13,906 nucleotides of DNA from CAVHIG01 sp963636105 (lineage in GTDB: Bacteria > Bacillota > Clostridia > Peptostreptococcales > Anaerovoracaceae), in contig CAVHIG010000048.1 in the NCBI GenBank assembly GCA_963636105.1, positions 1 to 13,906 on the forward strand. The letters are read 5' to 3'. The notes below the pieces were generated by a model that saw only the letters and a program-made list of their open reading frames with translations, was not told where the DNA came from and did not search any database. Positions 7,698-13,906 of this stretch are shown here, in pieces (within the stretch, counting starts at the first letter, position 1; every line of letters begins with the position of its first letter). Position numbers and translations under genes: made by a program.

Positions 7698-9434
7698 CTA
7701 GCGAAACAAACGCAGCGCACCGCAGCCCACATCCCTGTAGGCGATTCCGCAGTTTCCGCAAACATAAGCAAATCTGTATGCCTCATCATACGAGCAGCCC
7801 AGCACCTCCGAGGCAAGCTTTTGCAAATCGCAGTCATACGAAGGATAGAAGCAGTCTGTCGCCGGATAGAAGCCGTCTACGTGCTTGAGCGCCTCGTCTA
7901 TAAATTTGTCCGTATCGTCCGGCCACTCGCACTCCTCATCGAGATAATTTTCCATATTTATGTGAATTGCCTGCTTCATAAGCTTATTCCGGTTTTTCGG
8001 CTCCTTGAAGAGCTCTGAAAATTCCATAATCTCGTCGCTGTTCTTCTCGAAAGTGAGATAGCTTACATTCGTATCGAAAAAGTTCAATGCGCCATCCAGG
8101 GAGAAATCGTCTCCTACCGTATATATATTGGCTGACTTTTCAAGCAGGATATACTCCATGCCTGCGATATTTGAGGCATTTGCATACATGTAGACCACAC
8201 CGTAGATGTTTTCGCTGCCGTAAATCTGCGCATACTCCGTATACTTTTGGTAGATCTCATCCGCGTAGGCCTCGCCGCCGTCCATAAACTCATTTATCTT
8301 TTCGAGTACATAATCCGGCTGAGCCTCGTAATATGAAAAGCCCATGTATTTTGAGAAATTTCCGTCATTCTCAAAGCTGCTATCCGACTTTAGCGTATTT
8401 GCGTCATAGCCTGAGCCCGCAATCAGGCGCTTATTTATGGTCGTATCGTCAAATATCGATATCTGCTCCATAAAGCGCTTTGTAAATGCCATTTTCTCGC
8501 TATACGGAATTGTGATGAGCGTATAATAATTTTCCGTGTAGAAATCCGGCATGCTATAGTCGACTATGAGCGATATGCTACCGTCTGAGCCATTCAGATA
8601 AAATTTCTGATTTTCGCTGACTCCGCTAAAAGGCGCCGTAAGTATTATGTCGAAATTTCCGAGATAGGAATATTCCTCGCTGTCGTAGTCAGTTTTCAAA
8701 ATCTCCGCTTCTATGGCGTCATTTACATAGGCGTAATAATCCGTATTGTCGGTAAACATCTCCGAAAGCTTTATGCTGTTTCCCGTATTGAGGTCGATAT
8801 TCAAAGGAGTGGCGTCGCCAAAATATACAGAGCTGTCCTCCTTGAAATACATAGAACGTGATACGCAAATAGACAGGATGTTATTTATATTTGCCGTCAC
8901 CTGCATCGTTACAAACACGCTCTGTGGCGCTTCCGCGCTGCCTACCTTCAATTTTGCTCCACGGTACGGAGGAGGATTGTCATTTTGAAGATTTTTCAAA
9001 AATGTCTTGTAGATCGTATCATTTATCTTCTCCTCGACTTCCTTGTCCGCAAGCCCGGATATTACGATATAATCGCCTTCCCTGCCATCCTCGCTCGGGA
9101 CGCTTACGCTCTCAATGTCGATATTGTTTGTTATAAAATAGCTCGCCTGCACCGGCGCGTTTACCCTCTTTTGCAAATCAGCAGATACAGTCCCCGCAAT
9201 CTCGGAAGTGTCCTCGCCCCTGGCAGCCTGGTCAGTCACTCCCTCCGAGCAGCCCGCAAACATAAATATCCCCGAAAAGGCGAGTACCATTGTCAAAAGC
9301 CATGCCACCGCGCGTCTGCGGGAGTTGCGCCCTTTGCGGAAACTGCCGATGTTTCCGCGGGCTCCGAAGTTTCCGCAGGCTCCGAAGTTTCCGCGGGCGT
9401 CTTTTTCCTTTTTATAGCTCCGCGTTTCGTACAT
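7698..9434 (-). CDS. DUF3298/DUF4163-like secreted lipoprotein
   Basis: This 578-residue protein has an N-terminal export signal: a basic region, a hydrophobic segment (about 42-60) and a lipobox-like MFAGC with C62 as the lipidation site. The part before the hydrophobic segment is unusually long (about 41 residues) and repetitive: GNFG, GNFG, GNIG. Beyond it, residues about 85-330 resemble the DUF4163/DUF3298 pair found in RsiV- and PdaC-like proteins, with an ISGLADKEVEEKIND stretch and NIDLNTGNSIKLSEMF. The remaining 250 residues, rich in Tyr, Asp and Glu, I do not recognise. They end in a cysteine-containing tail (VCGNCGIAYRDVGCG). The start at 9434 has GAGGAG at correct spacing and lies inside the preceding gene with a 23 bp overlap, so translational coupling is likely. 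Function unknown; the domain match is from memory. Confidence 0.85.
   Translation of the reverse strand: MYETRSYKKEKDARGNFGACGNFGARGNIGSFRKGRNSRRRAVAWLLTMVLAFSGIFMFAGCSEGVTDQAARGEDTSEIAGTVSADLQKRVNAPVQASYFITNNIDIESVSVPSEDGREGDYIVISGLADKEVEEKINDTIYKTFLKNLQNDNPPPYRGAKLKVGSAEAPQSVFVTMQVTANINNILSICVSRSMYFKEDSSVYFGDATPLNIDLNTGNSIKLSEMFTDNTDYYAYVNDAIEAEILKTDYDSEEYSYLGNFDIILTAPFSGVSENQKFYLNGSDGSISLIVDYSMPDFYTENYYTLITIPYSEKMAFTKRFMEQISIFDDTTINKRLIAGSGYDANTLKSDSSFENDGNFSKYMGFSYYEAQPDYVLEKINEFMDGGEAYADEIYQKYTEYAQIYGSENIYGVVYMYANASNIAGMEYILLEKSANIYTVGDDFSLDGALNFFDTNVSYLTFEKNSDEIMEFSELFKEPKNRNKLMKQAIHINMENYLDEECEWPDDTDKFIDEALKHVDGFYPATDCFYPSYDCDLQKLASEVLGCSYDEAYRFAYVCGNCGIAYRDVGCGALRLFR
9336..9394. repeat. 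Cluster of four GCGGAAAC words in the lipoprotein signal region
   Basis: The word occurs at 9336-9343 on the plus strand and at 9351-9358, 9369-9376 and 9387-9394 on the minus strand. The last three are spaced exactly 18 bp apart, which gives the 6-residue period of the encoded GNFGAC / GNFGAR / GNIGSF. Three more copies cluster at 823-864 in the carboxypeptidase linker. Singles lie at 3340, 4868, 6033, 7752 and 12812. Confidence 0.9.
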
Positions 9435-10350
9435 AGCCGTTCTCCTCGCCAAGTCTCTGGCCTTCCTCACTTACGATCCAGTCGATAATTGTGCGACAGA
9501 TGCTGTCCTCAGGCTCGTCGCTTCTTATAATGACAAAGGACTGGTTTATAATCGGATATGTGCCATCCGCGATGGTCTCATCACTCGGCTCTATGCCATC
9601 TATGGCCAGCAGCTTTATTTGCTCTGTATAGTGCATATTGGCCACATAGTAGTAATAGGAATAGCCGATCGCGCCCGCCGCGTTGTCATACGAAGCCACC
9701 GCGTCCACAATTTCGCCCATTTCACCGATGACAAGGTCAGTCGGTGCCTGCATGATTTCATCCTGGTCAATGATGTAGCGATACATGCCGTTTTGGCTGC
9801 CGGAGTTTTCCGAACGCTGGTAAGGGATTATGTCCACATCATCACCGCCAAGCTCGCTCCAATTCGTGACTTTTCCGGCGTAGATATCGTGAAGCTGCTC
9901 AATTGTGATGCTGTCCACAGGATTGTCCTTGTTTACAAAGAAGACAAAGGCTCCGTTTAAGAAGGCTGTGGTCTCGAATTGCACACCCGCTGCCTCTGCG
10001 GTCTGTGTGATGTCCTCTGACGGAAGAGAGCAGAATATCATGTCCGCTGTGCCATTTATGAGGTTGTCGTAGGCGCCGTCTGTCTTGTTGCAGAGCACAT
10101 ACTGCCTTGCTTCATTGATATCCATGTCGAGCAGAGCCGCAGCCATTGCCTCGTAATATGGCGCCAGAGCAGTTGCTCCGTCTATGACCGGCCAGTCATC
10201 GAGACTAATCTGCAGGCTGCTCTCCTTTTCGGTCTCTACTACTACAGGTACCTCTTCCTTTTCGCCGCAAGCTGTCAGGAGCGACAGCGAAAGGAGCAGC
10301 GCGAGCAATGCCGCGCTCGTTTGAATTCCAATTCTCTTGATTTTTTTCAT
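9412..10350 (-). CDS. PstS-like substrate-binding lipoprotein
   Basis: The 312-residue protein has a signal peptide with a clean lipobox, LLTAC (C28). It is followed by a short acidic linker and a periplasmic-binding-protein-like domain of the phosphate-binding (PBP_like_2) type. Typical stretches are IDGATALAPYYEAMA, NGTADMIFCSLPSE, VNKDNPVDSITIEQLHDIYAGKVTNW (quoted here as one region, about residues 140-165), RSENSGSQNGM and the late GAIGYSYYYY. The real start is the ATG at 10350, with GGAGG 9 nt upstream; the in-frame GTG at 10368 is upstream of that site. No pstC, pstA, pstB or phoU is adjacent, so phosphate transport is not established. It may instead be an orphan binding or sensing lipoprotein working with the overlapping downstream lipoprotein. 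Its promoter is likely at the end of repeat copy 2. Confidence 0.88.
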   Translation of the reverse strand: MKKIKRIGIQTSAALLALLLSLSLLTACGEKEEVPVVVETEKESSLQISLDDWPVIDGATALAPYYEAMAAALLDMDINEARQYVLCNKTDGAYDNLINGTADMIFCSLPSEDITQTAEAAGVQFETTAFLNGAFVFFVNKDNPVDSITIEQLHDIYAGKVTNWSELGGDDVDIIPYQRSENSGSQNGMYRYIIDQDEIMQAPTDLVIGEMGEIVDAVASYDNAAGAIGYSYYYYVANMHYTEQIKLLAIDGIEPSDETIADGTYPIINQSFVIIRSDEPEDSICRTIIDWIVSEEGQRLGEENGYVRNAEL

Positions 10351-10376
10351 TTTCACTTTCCTCCACACTTTGAAAA

Positions 10377-10404
10377 TGTATACTTTATCAAATTATTGTT
10401 GTAA
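10377..10404 (-). promoter_or_regulatory. Possible outward promoter at the end of repeat copy 2
   Basis: On the minus strand TTACAA (10399-10404) and TATACA (10377-10382) are 16 bp apart, just upstream of the PstS-like gene. The -10 is a fair match and the -35 poor. The corresponding bases in copy 3 give TTACAA-17-TATACT, which supports the idea that the element end carries a promoter. Confidence 0.35.
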
Positions 10405-10650
10405 GGAAGCTTTGGGGGCGGTAGCTGGCTGCAGACCCTTGTGACGAGCAGCTAGAGGCAGCAAGCGATTCGAGCCAGGGTTTTGGCTGCTGCGAGCCTT
10501 TGGCACGGATTTTGCCCCGCAAAATCCGTGTGGACAAAGTCGCAGCCCAAAACCGGCGAGATGAGCTTAGCTGTCTCCTGCGAGGAACACCAGGTCAAAG
10601 ACAGCTGTAGCCCCAAAGCTTCAAGGTCTTGTGAGTTTGAAAAAGTATAC
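10378..10650 (-). repeat. Interspersed structured repeat, copy 2 (complete)
   Basis: This 273 bp element fills the spacer between miaB (stop at 10677) and the PstS-like gene (start at 10350). Both ends carry GTATACTTT, then A or T, then TCAAA, and after exactly 40 bp from each end the inner stem GAAGCTTTGGGG (10406-10417) / CCCCAAAGCTTC (10611-10622). Between these arms three further foldings can be drawn. The first is TAGCTG with CAGCTA. The second is a long rod built from GGTTTTGG/CCAAAACC, CTGC/GCAG and CTTTG/CAAAG and capped by a perfect 12 bp hairpin CACGGATTTTGC/GCAAAATCCGTG. The third is AGCTGTC with GACAGCT. Together they make a four-arm cloverleaf. There is no open reading frame of note. 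It could be a non-autonomous mobile element (MITE-like), a structured RNA leader, or both. Confidence 0.85.
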
Positions 10651-10676
10651 TTTCACACACATTTGACTATACTGAG

Positions 10677-12182
10677 CTACTTCAGGCTTTCCGAAACAAT
10701 CTCACCTGTAAGGCTGAAGGTATTTGCTCCGGTGATCCTCACATCCACAAATTTTCCGATGAGCTCCTCGCATGCCTCAAAGTTCACAAGCTTGAAACTG
10801 CTTGTGCGGCCGGCGTAGGTGCCGGCGCGCTTCTTTCCGCCGCTCTTGCTTTCGCTCTCGACAAGCACACGCTCCACTCTGCCCACATAGGCAGCATTTT
10901 TCTCCGCCGAGCTCTCATTTATCACATCCACAAGCATGTTGAAACGTCTATGCTTCTCCTCCTCGGGTATCTGATTCTCAAATTTCTCGGCCGGCGTCCC
11001 TTTTCGTATGGAATATAGGAAGGTAAAGGCCGAGTCGTAGCCTACCTCGCGGCACAGGCTGAGCGTCTCCGCAAAATCCTCCGCCGTTTCTCCCGGAAAG
11101 CCTACGATTATGTCAGTGGTAACGGCGATGTCCGGTACCGCCGCGCGGAGCTTCCTTACCAGGGCAAGGTAATCCTCTCGCGTGTAATGCCTGTTCATGC
11201 GCTTGAGTATTCTGCTGCTACCCGACTGCACCGGAAGATGTATGCATTTGCAAAGCTTGTCGCACTCGCCAAATGCCGCTATCAATCTGTCCGAGAGATC
11301 CTTTGGGTGAGATGTCATGAATCGTATGCGCTCTATCCCGTCTATGTCATTTATCATATGCAAAAGCGCCGCAAAATCGGTATATTCCGCCTGCTTCTCT
11401 TGGCTGGCCTGAGTCTGGCAGCCGCAATGGGCCTGCTCCTCTTGGCCGGCGCAGGCGCTCAGGCCTTTATAGGAATTTACATTCTGTCCAAGGAGCATGA
11501 CCTCCTTTACGCCATCTGCCGCGAGCGCCTTGATTTCTCTTACTATATCCTCAGGTCTTCTACTGCGCTCACGCCCTCTTGTATAAGGCACGATACAATA
11601 TGTACAGAAATTGTTGCAGCCATACATGATATTTACATAGGCCTTATGCTTGTAAAGTCTCTTTGCGGGCAGGCCTTCTACGATTTCGCCGCCCTCCGGC
11701 CATACGTCCACAAGCTTGTGCTTTTCACCTATCACCGAGGTGATGAGCTTTGGAAATTCGTGGATATTATGGGTGCCGAATATTATGTCTACCCATGAAT
11801 ACTTTTGCTTCACCGTATCTATGATGTGCTGCTGCTGCATCATACAGCCGCATATGCATACTGTGAAATCAGGACGCTGCTCCTTGATTTTTTTGAGCTG
11901 TCCGAGTGTGCCGAAAAAGCGCTTATCCGCATTTTCTCTGACGCTGCAGGTATTTATAATCGCAACATCCGCATTCTTTCTCTCCTCGCAGCTCTCCATG
12001 CCGAGTGCCGTAAGCATGCCCGCGATCGTCTCAGAATCGTGCTCGTTCATTTGGCAGCCAAAGGTCTGGATGTGGAATTTCTTGCCCTTGCAAAGGGTCT
12101 CTGCCGTCTGAACGCCGGTAACTCTATCGATTTTTCCAGGCTGGGCCGCCTGCGCACTGCTTATTTTTGCATTATTTACCAT
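10677..12182 (-). CDS. miaB: tRNA-2-methylthio-N6-dimethylallyladenosine synthase
   Basis: MiaB is a radical-SAM methylthiotransferase that converts i6A37 to ms2i6A37 in tRNAs reading UNN codons. The 501 residues contain the three N-terminal cluster cysteines in FGCQMNEHDSE (C43), NTCSVRENA (C79) and CGCM (C113), the radical-SAM motif CNNFCTYC (C189, C193, C196), the family stretch LLGQNVNSY, and a C-terminal TRAM region (about 435-500). An N-terminal extension of about 35 residues precedes the family core. Odd is an insertion after NSYKGL (about 242-266) with three additional cysteines, made of an imperfect 14-residue duplication (AGQEEQA / ASQEKQA). The ATG at 12182 has no good ribosome binding site. 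A TATAGT lies 11 nt upstream of the ATG, so the transcript may have a very short leader. The assembly gap is only 40 bp further up, so promoter evidence is incomplete. Confidence 0.96.
   Translation of the reverse strand: MVNNAKISSAQAAQPGKIDRVTGVQTAETLCKGKKFHIQTFGCQMNEHDSETIAGMLTALGMESCEERKNADVAIINTCSVRENADKRFFGTLGQLKKIKEQRPDFTVCICGCMMQQQHIIDTVKQKYSWVDIIFGTHNIHEFPKLITSVIGEKHKLVDVWPEGGEIVEGLPAKRLYKHKAYVNIMYGCNNFCTYCIVPYTRGRERSRRPEDIVREIKALAADGVKEVMLLGQNVNSYKGLSACAGQEEQAHCGCQTQASQEKQAEYTDFAALLHMINDIDGIERIRFMTSHPKDLSDRLIAAFGECDKLCKCIHLPVQSGSSRILKRMNRHYTREDYLALVRKLRAAVPDIAVTTDIIVGFPGETAEDFAETLSLCREVGYDSAFTFLYSIRKGTPAEKFENQIPEEEKHRRFNMLVDVINESSAEKNAAYVGRVERVLVESESKSGGKKRAGTYAGRTSSFKLVNFEACEELIGKFVDVRITGANTFSLTGEIVSESLK
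11389..11454 (-). repeat. 42 bp imperfect tandem duplication inside miaB
   Basis: The stretch starting GCCTGCTTCTCTTGGCTGGC at 11389 recurs at 11431 as GCCTGCTCCTCTTGGCCGGC, exactly 42 bp (14 codons) later. The shared part is about 20-24 bp, in frame, and encodes the repeated ASQEKQA / AGQEEQA within the MiaB insertion. Confidence 0.8.
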
Positions 12183-12222
12183 ATTTTACTTTTACTATAC
12201 CTTTCGTACTTGCTTTTTCATA

Positions 12223-12232
12223 NNNNNNNNNN
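12223..12232. other. Assembly gap (10 Ns)
   Basis: Ten Ns mark a scaffold join of unknown true size. It falls 40 bp upstream of miaB and 17 bp before the first visible hairpin unit of the tandem array. Linkage of the flavodiiron gene to miaB is therefore not proven by continuous sequence. Confidence 0.98.
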
Positions 12233-12248
12233 ACCTTCATCTTTTCTA

Positions 12249-12450
12249 TGTCTGTAATTTTTAAGATAAATTCTAAAAGTTACAGATAAAACGGCAATAT
12301 GTCTGTATTTTTTTTAATATTTTGCAAAAATGCAGACATCCAAGCTCAATGTCTGCATTTTTTGCTTCTTTTTTTTAAAATTACAGACAAAATCGACTTC
12401 TATCTGTAATTTTTTAAAAAAGCCTAAAATTTTGCAGACAAAAGCCCTTA
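12249..12450. repeat. Tandem array of four 50-51 bp hairpin units
   Basis: TCTG begins at 12251, 12302, 12352 and 12403 (spacings 51, 50 and 51), and the complementary CAGA begins at 12283, 12333, 12384 and 12435 (50, 51 and 51). Each unit reads TRTCTGYAWTTTT, about 14-17 variable bases, AAAATKRCAGAYA, then about 12 variable bases. Each can therefore form an AT-rich hairpin of about 11-13 bp with a variable loop, separated by a variable spacer. The last unit ends in the stop codon of the flavodiiron gene. No RNA family or cas gene goes with it. Confidence 0.8.
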
Positions 12451-13602
12451 CCTAAGCATTTCCTCTGCGAGTGCTTCGAGGCTTGCACGGCTTGCATCGT
12501 CAAGTGCCGATTTGATAGTCACTGTAGGCTCTGCTATAGTAATCTCCTTTGAATTTGCAAACTTCTCCTTCATTTGCTTTGCGGCTGTAGCTGCCCAGGT
12601 ACCGTTTTCCATAAAGCCGATTTTCCTGTTTCTGTAACCACGCTCTGTCAAATGATCTATGAATTCTCTCATAAACGGGAAGATTCCGCCATTGTATGTC
12701 GTCGTAGCAAGTACGAGCTTTCCATAACGGAATGCGTCTTCTACAGCCTCCGCCATATCATCACGCGCAAGATCCGTGAGCACTACCTTCGGACAACCCT
12801 TAGACTCGAGAGTTTCCGCCATAAGCTCCGCAGCCGCCTTCGTATGGCCGTATACTGACGTATATGCCACCATCACGCCTTCAGATTCCACGCCGTAGGA
12901 TGACCATATGTCGTAAAGATTTATATAATATCCCAGATTTTCCGTAAGCACCGGTCCATGGAGCGGGCAGATGATTGCTATATCCAAAGCAGCCGCCTTC
13001 TTGAGAAGAGTCTGCACCTGTGCGCCAAACTTGCCTACGATACCGAAATAATAGCGCCTTGCCTCGCAAGCCCAGTCCTCCTCTGCATCCAGCGCGCCAA
13101 ACTTGCCGAAGCCGTCAGCGGAGAAAAGCACCTTGTCTGTAGAATCATAAGTAACCATAACCTCAGGCCAATGCACCATAGGCGCAAATACAAAGGTAAA
13201 GGTATGAGCTCCCGTGCAAAGAGTATCTCCGTCGGCTACCGTCAGGACATTTTCAAATTTTCTGCCGAAAAACTGGCTCATCATTGTAAAGGTCTTTGAA
13301 TTTCCGACAATCACCGCCTCTGGGTACTTGTCCGCAAATGCTGCGATTCCGGCGGAGTGATCCGGCTCCATATGCTGCACGATGAGATAGTCAGGCTTTC
13401 TGTCACCGAGCACCTCTGCAAGGTTTGCGAGCCACTCGTCTGTAAAATGCTGATCCATTGTGTCAAATACGGCAATCTTCTCATCCATAACCACATAGGA
13501 ATTGTATGCCATGCCATTCGGAACCACATACATTCCCTCAAAGAGATCGACCTCGTGGTCATTTACGCCGATGTAATAAATATCATTTGTAACTTTTGTC
13601 AT
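12448..13602 (-). CDS. fprA: FprA-type A flavodiiron protein (O2/NO reductase)
   Basis: Flavodiiron proteins reduce oxygen to water or nitric oxide to nitrous oxide in the cytoplasm of anaerobes, taking electrons from rubredoxin or similar carriers. The first 240 residues form the metallo-beta-lactamase-like diiron domain with a complete ligand set: H77, E79, D81 and H82 in QHMEPDHSAG, H144 in VHWPEV, D163 in SADGFG and H215 in PLHGPV. Residues about 243-380 are a flavodoxin domain with the FMN-binding AYTSVYGHTKAAAE and TTYNGGIFP. At 384 residues it is the minimal class A form without a fused rubredoxin domain. The ATG at 13602 has AAAGGAG at 7 nt. A leader of about 155 bp with imperfect repeats separates it from repeat copy 3, whose end carries a likely promoter. 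Whether O2 or NO is the main substrate cannot be read from sequence. Confidence 0.95.
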   Translation of the reverse strand: MTKVTNDIYYIGVNDHEVDLFEGMYVVPNGMAYNSYVVMDEKIAVFDTMDQHFTDEWLANLAEVLGDRKPDYLIVQHMEPDHSAGIAAFADKYPEAVIVGNSKTFTMMSQFFGRKFENVLTVADGDTLCTGAHTFTFVFAPMVHWPEVMVTYDSTDKVLFSADGFGKFGALDAEEDWACEARRYYFGIVGKFGAQVQTLLKKAAALDIAIICPLHGPVLTENLGYYINLYDIWSSYGVESEGVMVAYTSVYGHTKAAAELMAETLESKGCPKVVLTDLARDDMAEAVEDAFRYGKLVLATTTYNGGIFPFMREFIDHLTERGYRNRKIGFMENGTWAATAAKQMKEKFANSKEITIAEPTVTIKSALDDASRASLEALAEEMLR

Positions 13603-13616
13603 TTTTTTGCTCCTTT

Positions 13617-13690
13617 CTATGCTTCATTTCTTGTACTTGTTTCTAATCGCTCGTTGCAATGCTCTTCCTATGTTTTCATTTTTTGTACTT
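13617..13690 (-). repeat. Imperfect direct repeat in the fprA leader
   Basis: On the plus strand 13617-13638 and 13668-13690 are near-identical 22-23 bp stretches, both starting CTATG and ending TTGTACTT, differing by one indel and about two substitutions. A third GTAC with similar surroundings is at 13716. The copy nearest the gene overlaps the ribosome binding site region. No known regulator site is recognised. Confidence 0.5.
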
Positions 13691-13755
13691 TTCATGCACT
13701 CGTTTCCATGCGCTTGTACCTATGTCAAGTATCTTGTATAAACTATGAGTTTGGG

Positions 13756-13906
13756 AAAGTATACTTTATCAAATTATTTATTGTAAGGAAGCTTTGGGGT
13801 GGTAGCTGGCTGCAGACCCTTGTGACGAGCAGCTAGAGGCAGCAAGCGATTCGAGCCAGGGTTTTGGCTGCTGCGAGCCTTTGGCACGGATTTTGCTTCG
13901 CAAAAT
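13756..13906 (-). repeat. Interspersed structured repeat, copy 3 (cut by window edge)
   Basis: The copy begins with the palindrome AAAGTATACTTT (13756-13767) and matches copy 2 base for base over about 100 bp from the GGTAGCTGGC box to the terminal hairpin. There the loop reads TTC instead of CCC, while the flanking stem bases are unchanged. Small differences lie near the outer end. The window ends inside the capping hairpin, so the right half is not visible. Confidence 0.9.
13758..13786 (-). promoter_or_regulatory. Probable outward promoter at the end of repeat copy 3
   Basis: On the minus strand TTACAA (13781-13786) and TATACT (13758-13763) are 17 bp apart and point towards the flavodiiron gene. 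The -10 matches the consensus at five of six positions. Both boxes lie in conserved bases of the repeat element. Transcription would start about 150 nt before the fprA ATG. Confidence 0.45.

Noticed and set aside
7268..7888. Plus-strand open frame of 206 codons with proline-rich repeats
   Set aside because: It overlaps the starts and ends of two sure minus-strand genes; its repeated LPGLF-like text comes from the dyad repeats in the spacer.
9412..10350. Phosphate transporter operon (pst)
   Set aside because: The binding protein is PstS-like, but the next gene is another lipoprotein and no permease, ATPase or phoU gene is in the window.
10378..10650. T-box, riboswitch or tRNA-like gene
   Set aside because: The cloverleaf folding suggested these, but I find no T-box sequence, no specifier loop, no tRNA arms of the right size and no terminator T run next to the closing stem.
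10378..10650. Insertion sequence with its own transposase
   Set aside because: The ends look transposon-like, but the element is too short and has no coding capacity. No clear target duplication can be separated from the GTATAC ends.
12249..12450. CRISPR array
   Set aside because: The period is CRISPR-like, but the conserved arms are short, degenerate and AT-rich, and each unit is split into two half-sites. Only four units are visible and no cas gene is present.

Overview
The window looks like chromosomal DNA from a low-to-mid GC Firmicute, most likely a Lachnospiraceae-type Clostridium (an inference). The reasons are strong AGGAGG-type ribosome binding sites, a perfect CIRCE operator upstream of clpB, an FprA-type flavodiiron protein, an N-terminally extended MiaB, and a truncated gene at the left edge whose first residues resemble the N-terminus of Lachnospiraceae IMP dehydrogenases. 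Every convincing gene is on the minus strand, so transcription runs from high to low coordinates. A run of ten Ns at 12223-12232 is a scaffold gap, so the miaB/flavodiiron neighbourhood is a scaffolding join of unknown true length.

Layout in order of transcription: copy 3 of an interspersed structured repeat (13756 to the window end); an A-type flavodiiron protein (13602-12448); a tandem array of four 50-51 bp hairpin units (12249-12450) running up to the assembly gap; miaB (12182-10677); repeat copy 2 filling the miaB/pstS spacer (10378-10650); a PstS-like lipoprotein (10350-9412) overlapped by a DUF3298/DUF4163-like lipoprotein (9434-7698); a spacer with three degenerate dyad repeats; cardiolipin synthase (7515-6049); a site-2-protease-like M50 membrane peptidase (5969-5238); CIRCE and promoter, then clpB (5084-2529); lgt (2431-1652) with a strong terminator; a 90-residue small protein (1488-1216); a promoter and a VanY/M15 D,D-carboxypeptidase (1005-190); repeat copy 1; and the start of a probable guaB (36-1).

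Much of the coding content concerns the cell envelope: lipoprotein lipidation (Lgt), two lipoproteins that would be Lgt substrates, cardiolipin synthesis, peptidoglycan trimming and intramembrane proteolysis. ClpB, MiaB and the flavodiiron protein are housekeeping or stress functions. No cas genes, phage genes or transposases are seen.

The most unusual material is non-coding. (1) An element of about 273 bp, present in three copies, has imperfect 40 bp terminal inverted repeats and folds on paper into a four-arm cloverleaf. All copies lie in the same orientation just upstream of genes, and two end in a promoter-like sequence pointing out into the next gene. (2) A 51 bp-period hairpin array abuts the assembly gap. 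(3) A short word, GCGGAAAC, occurs 12 times with a conserved extended context, in genes and between them, and seems to have expanded into coding sequence. No self-evident new protein system is present.
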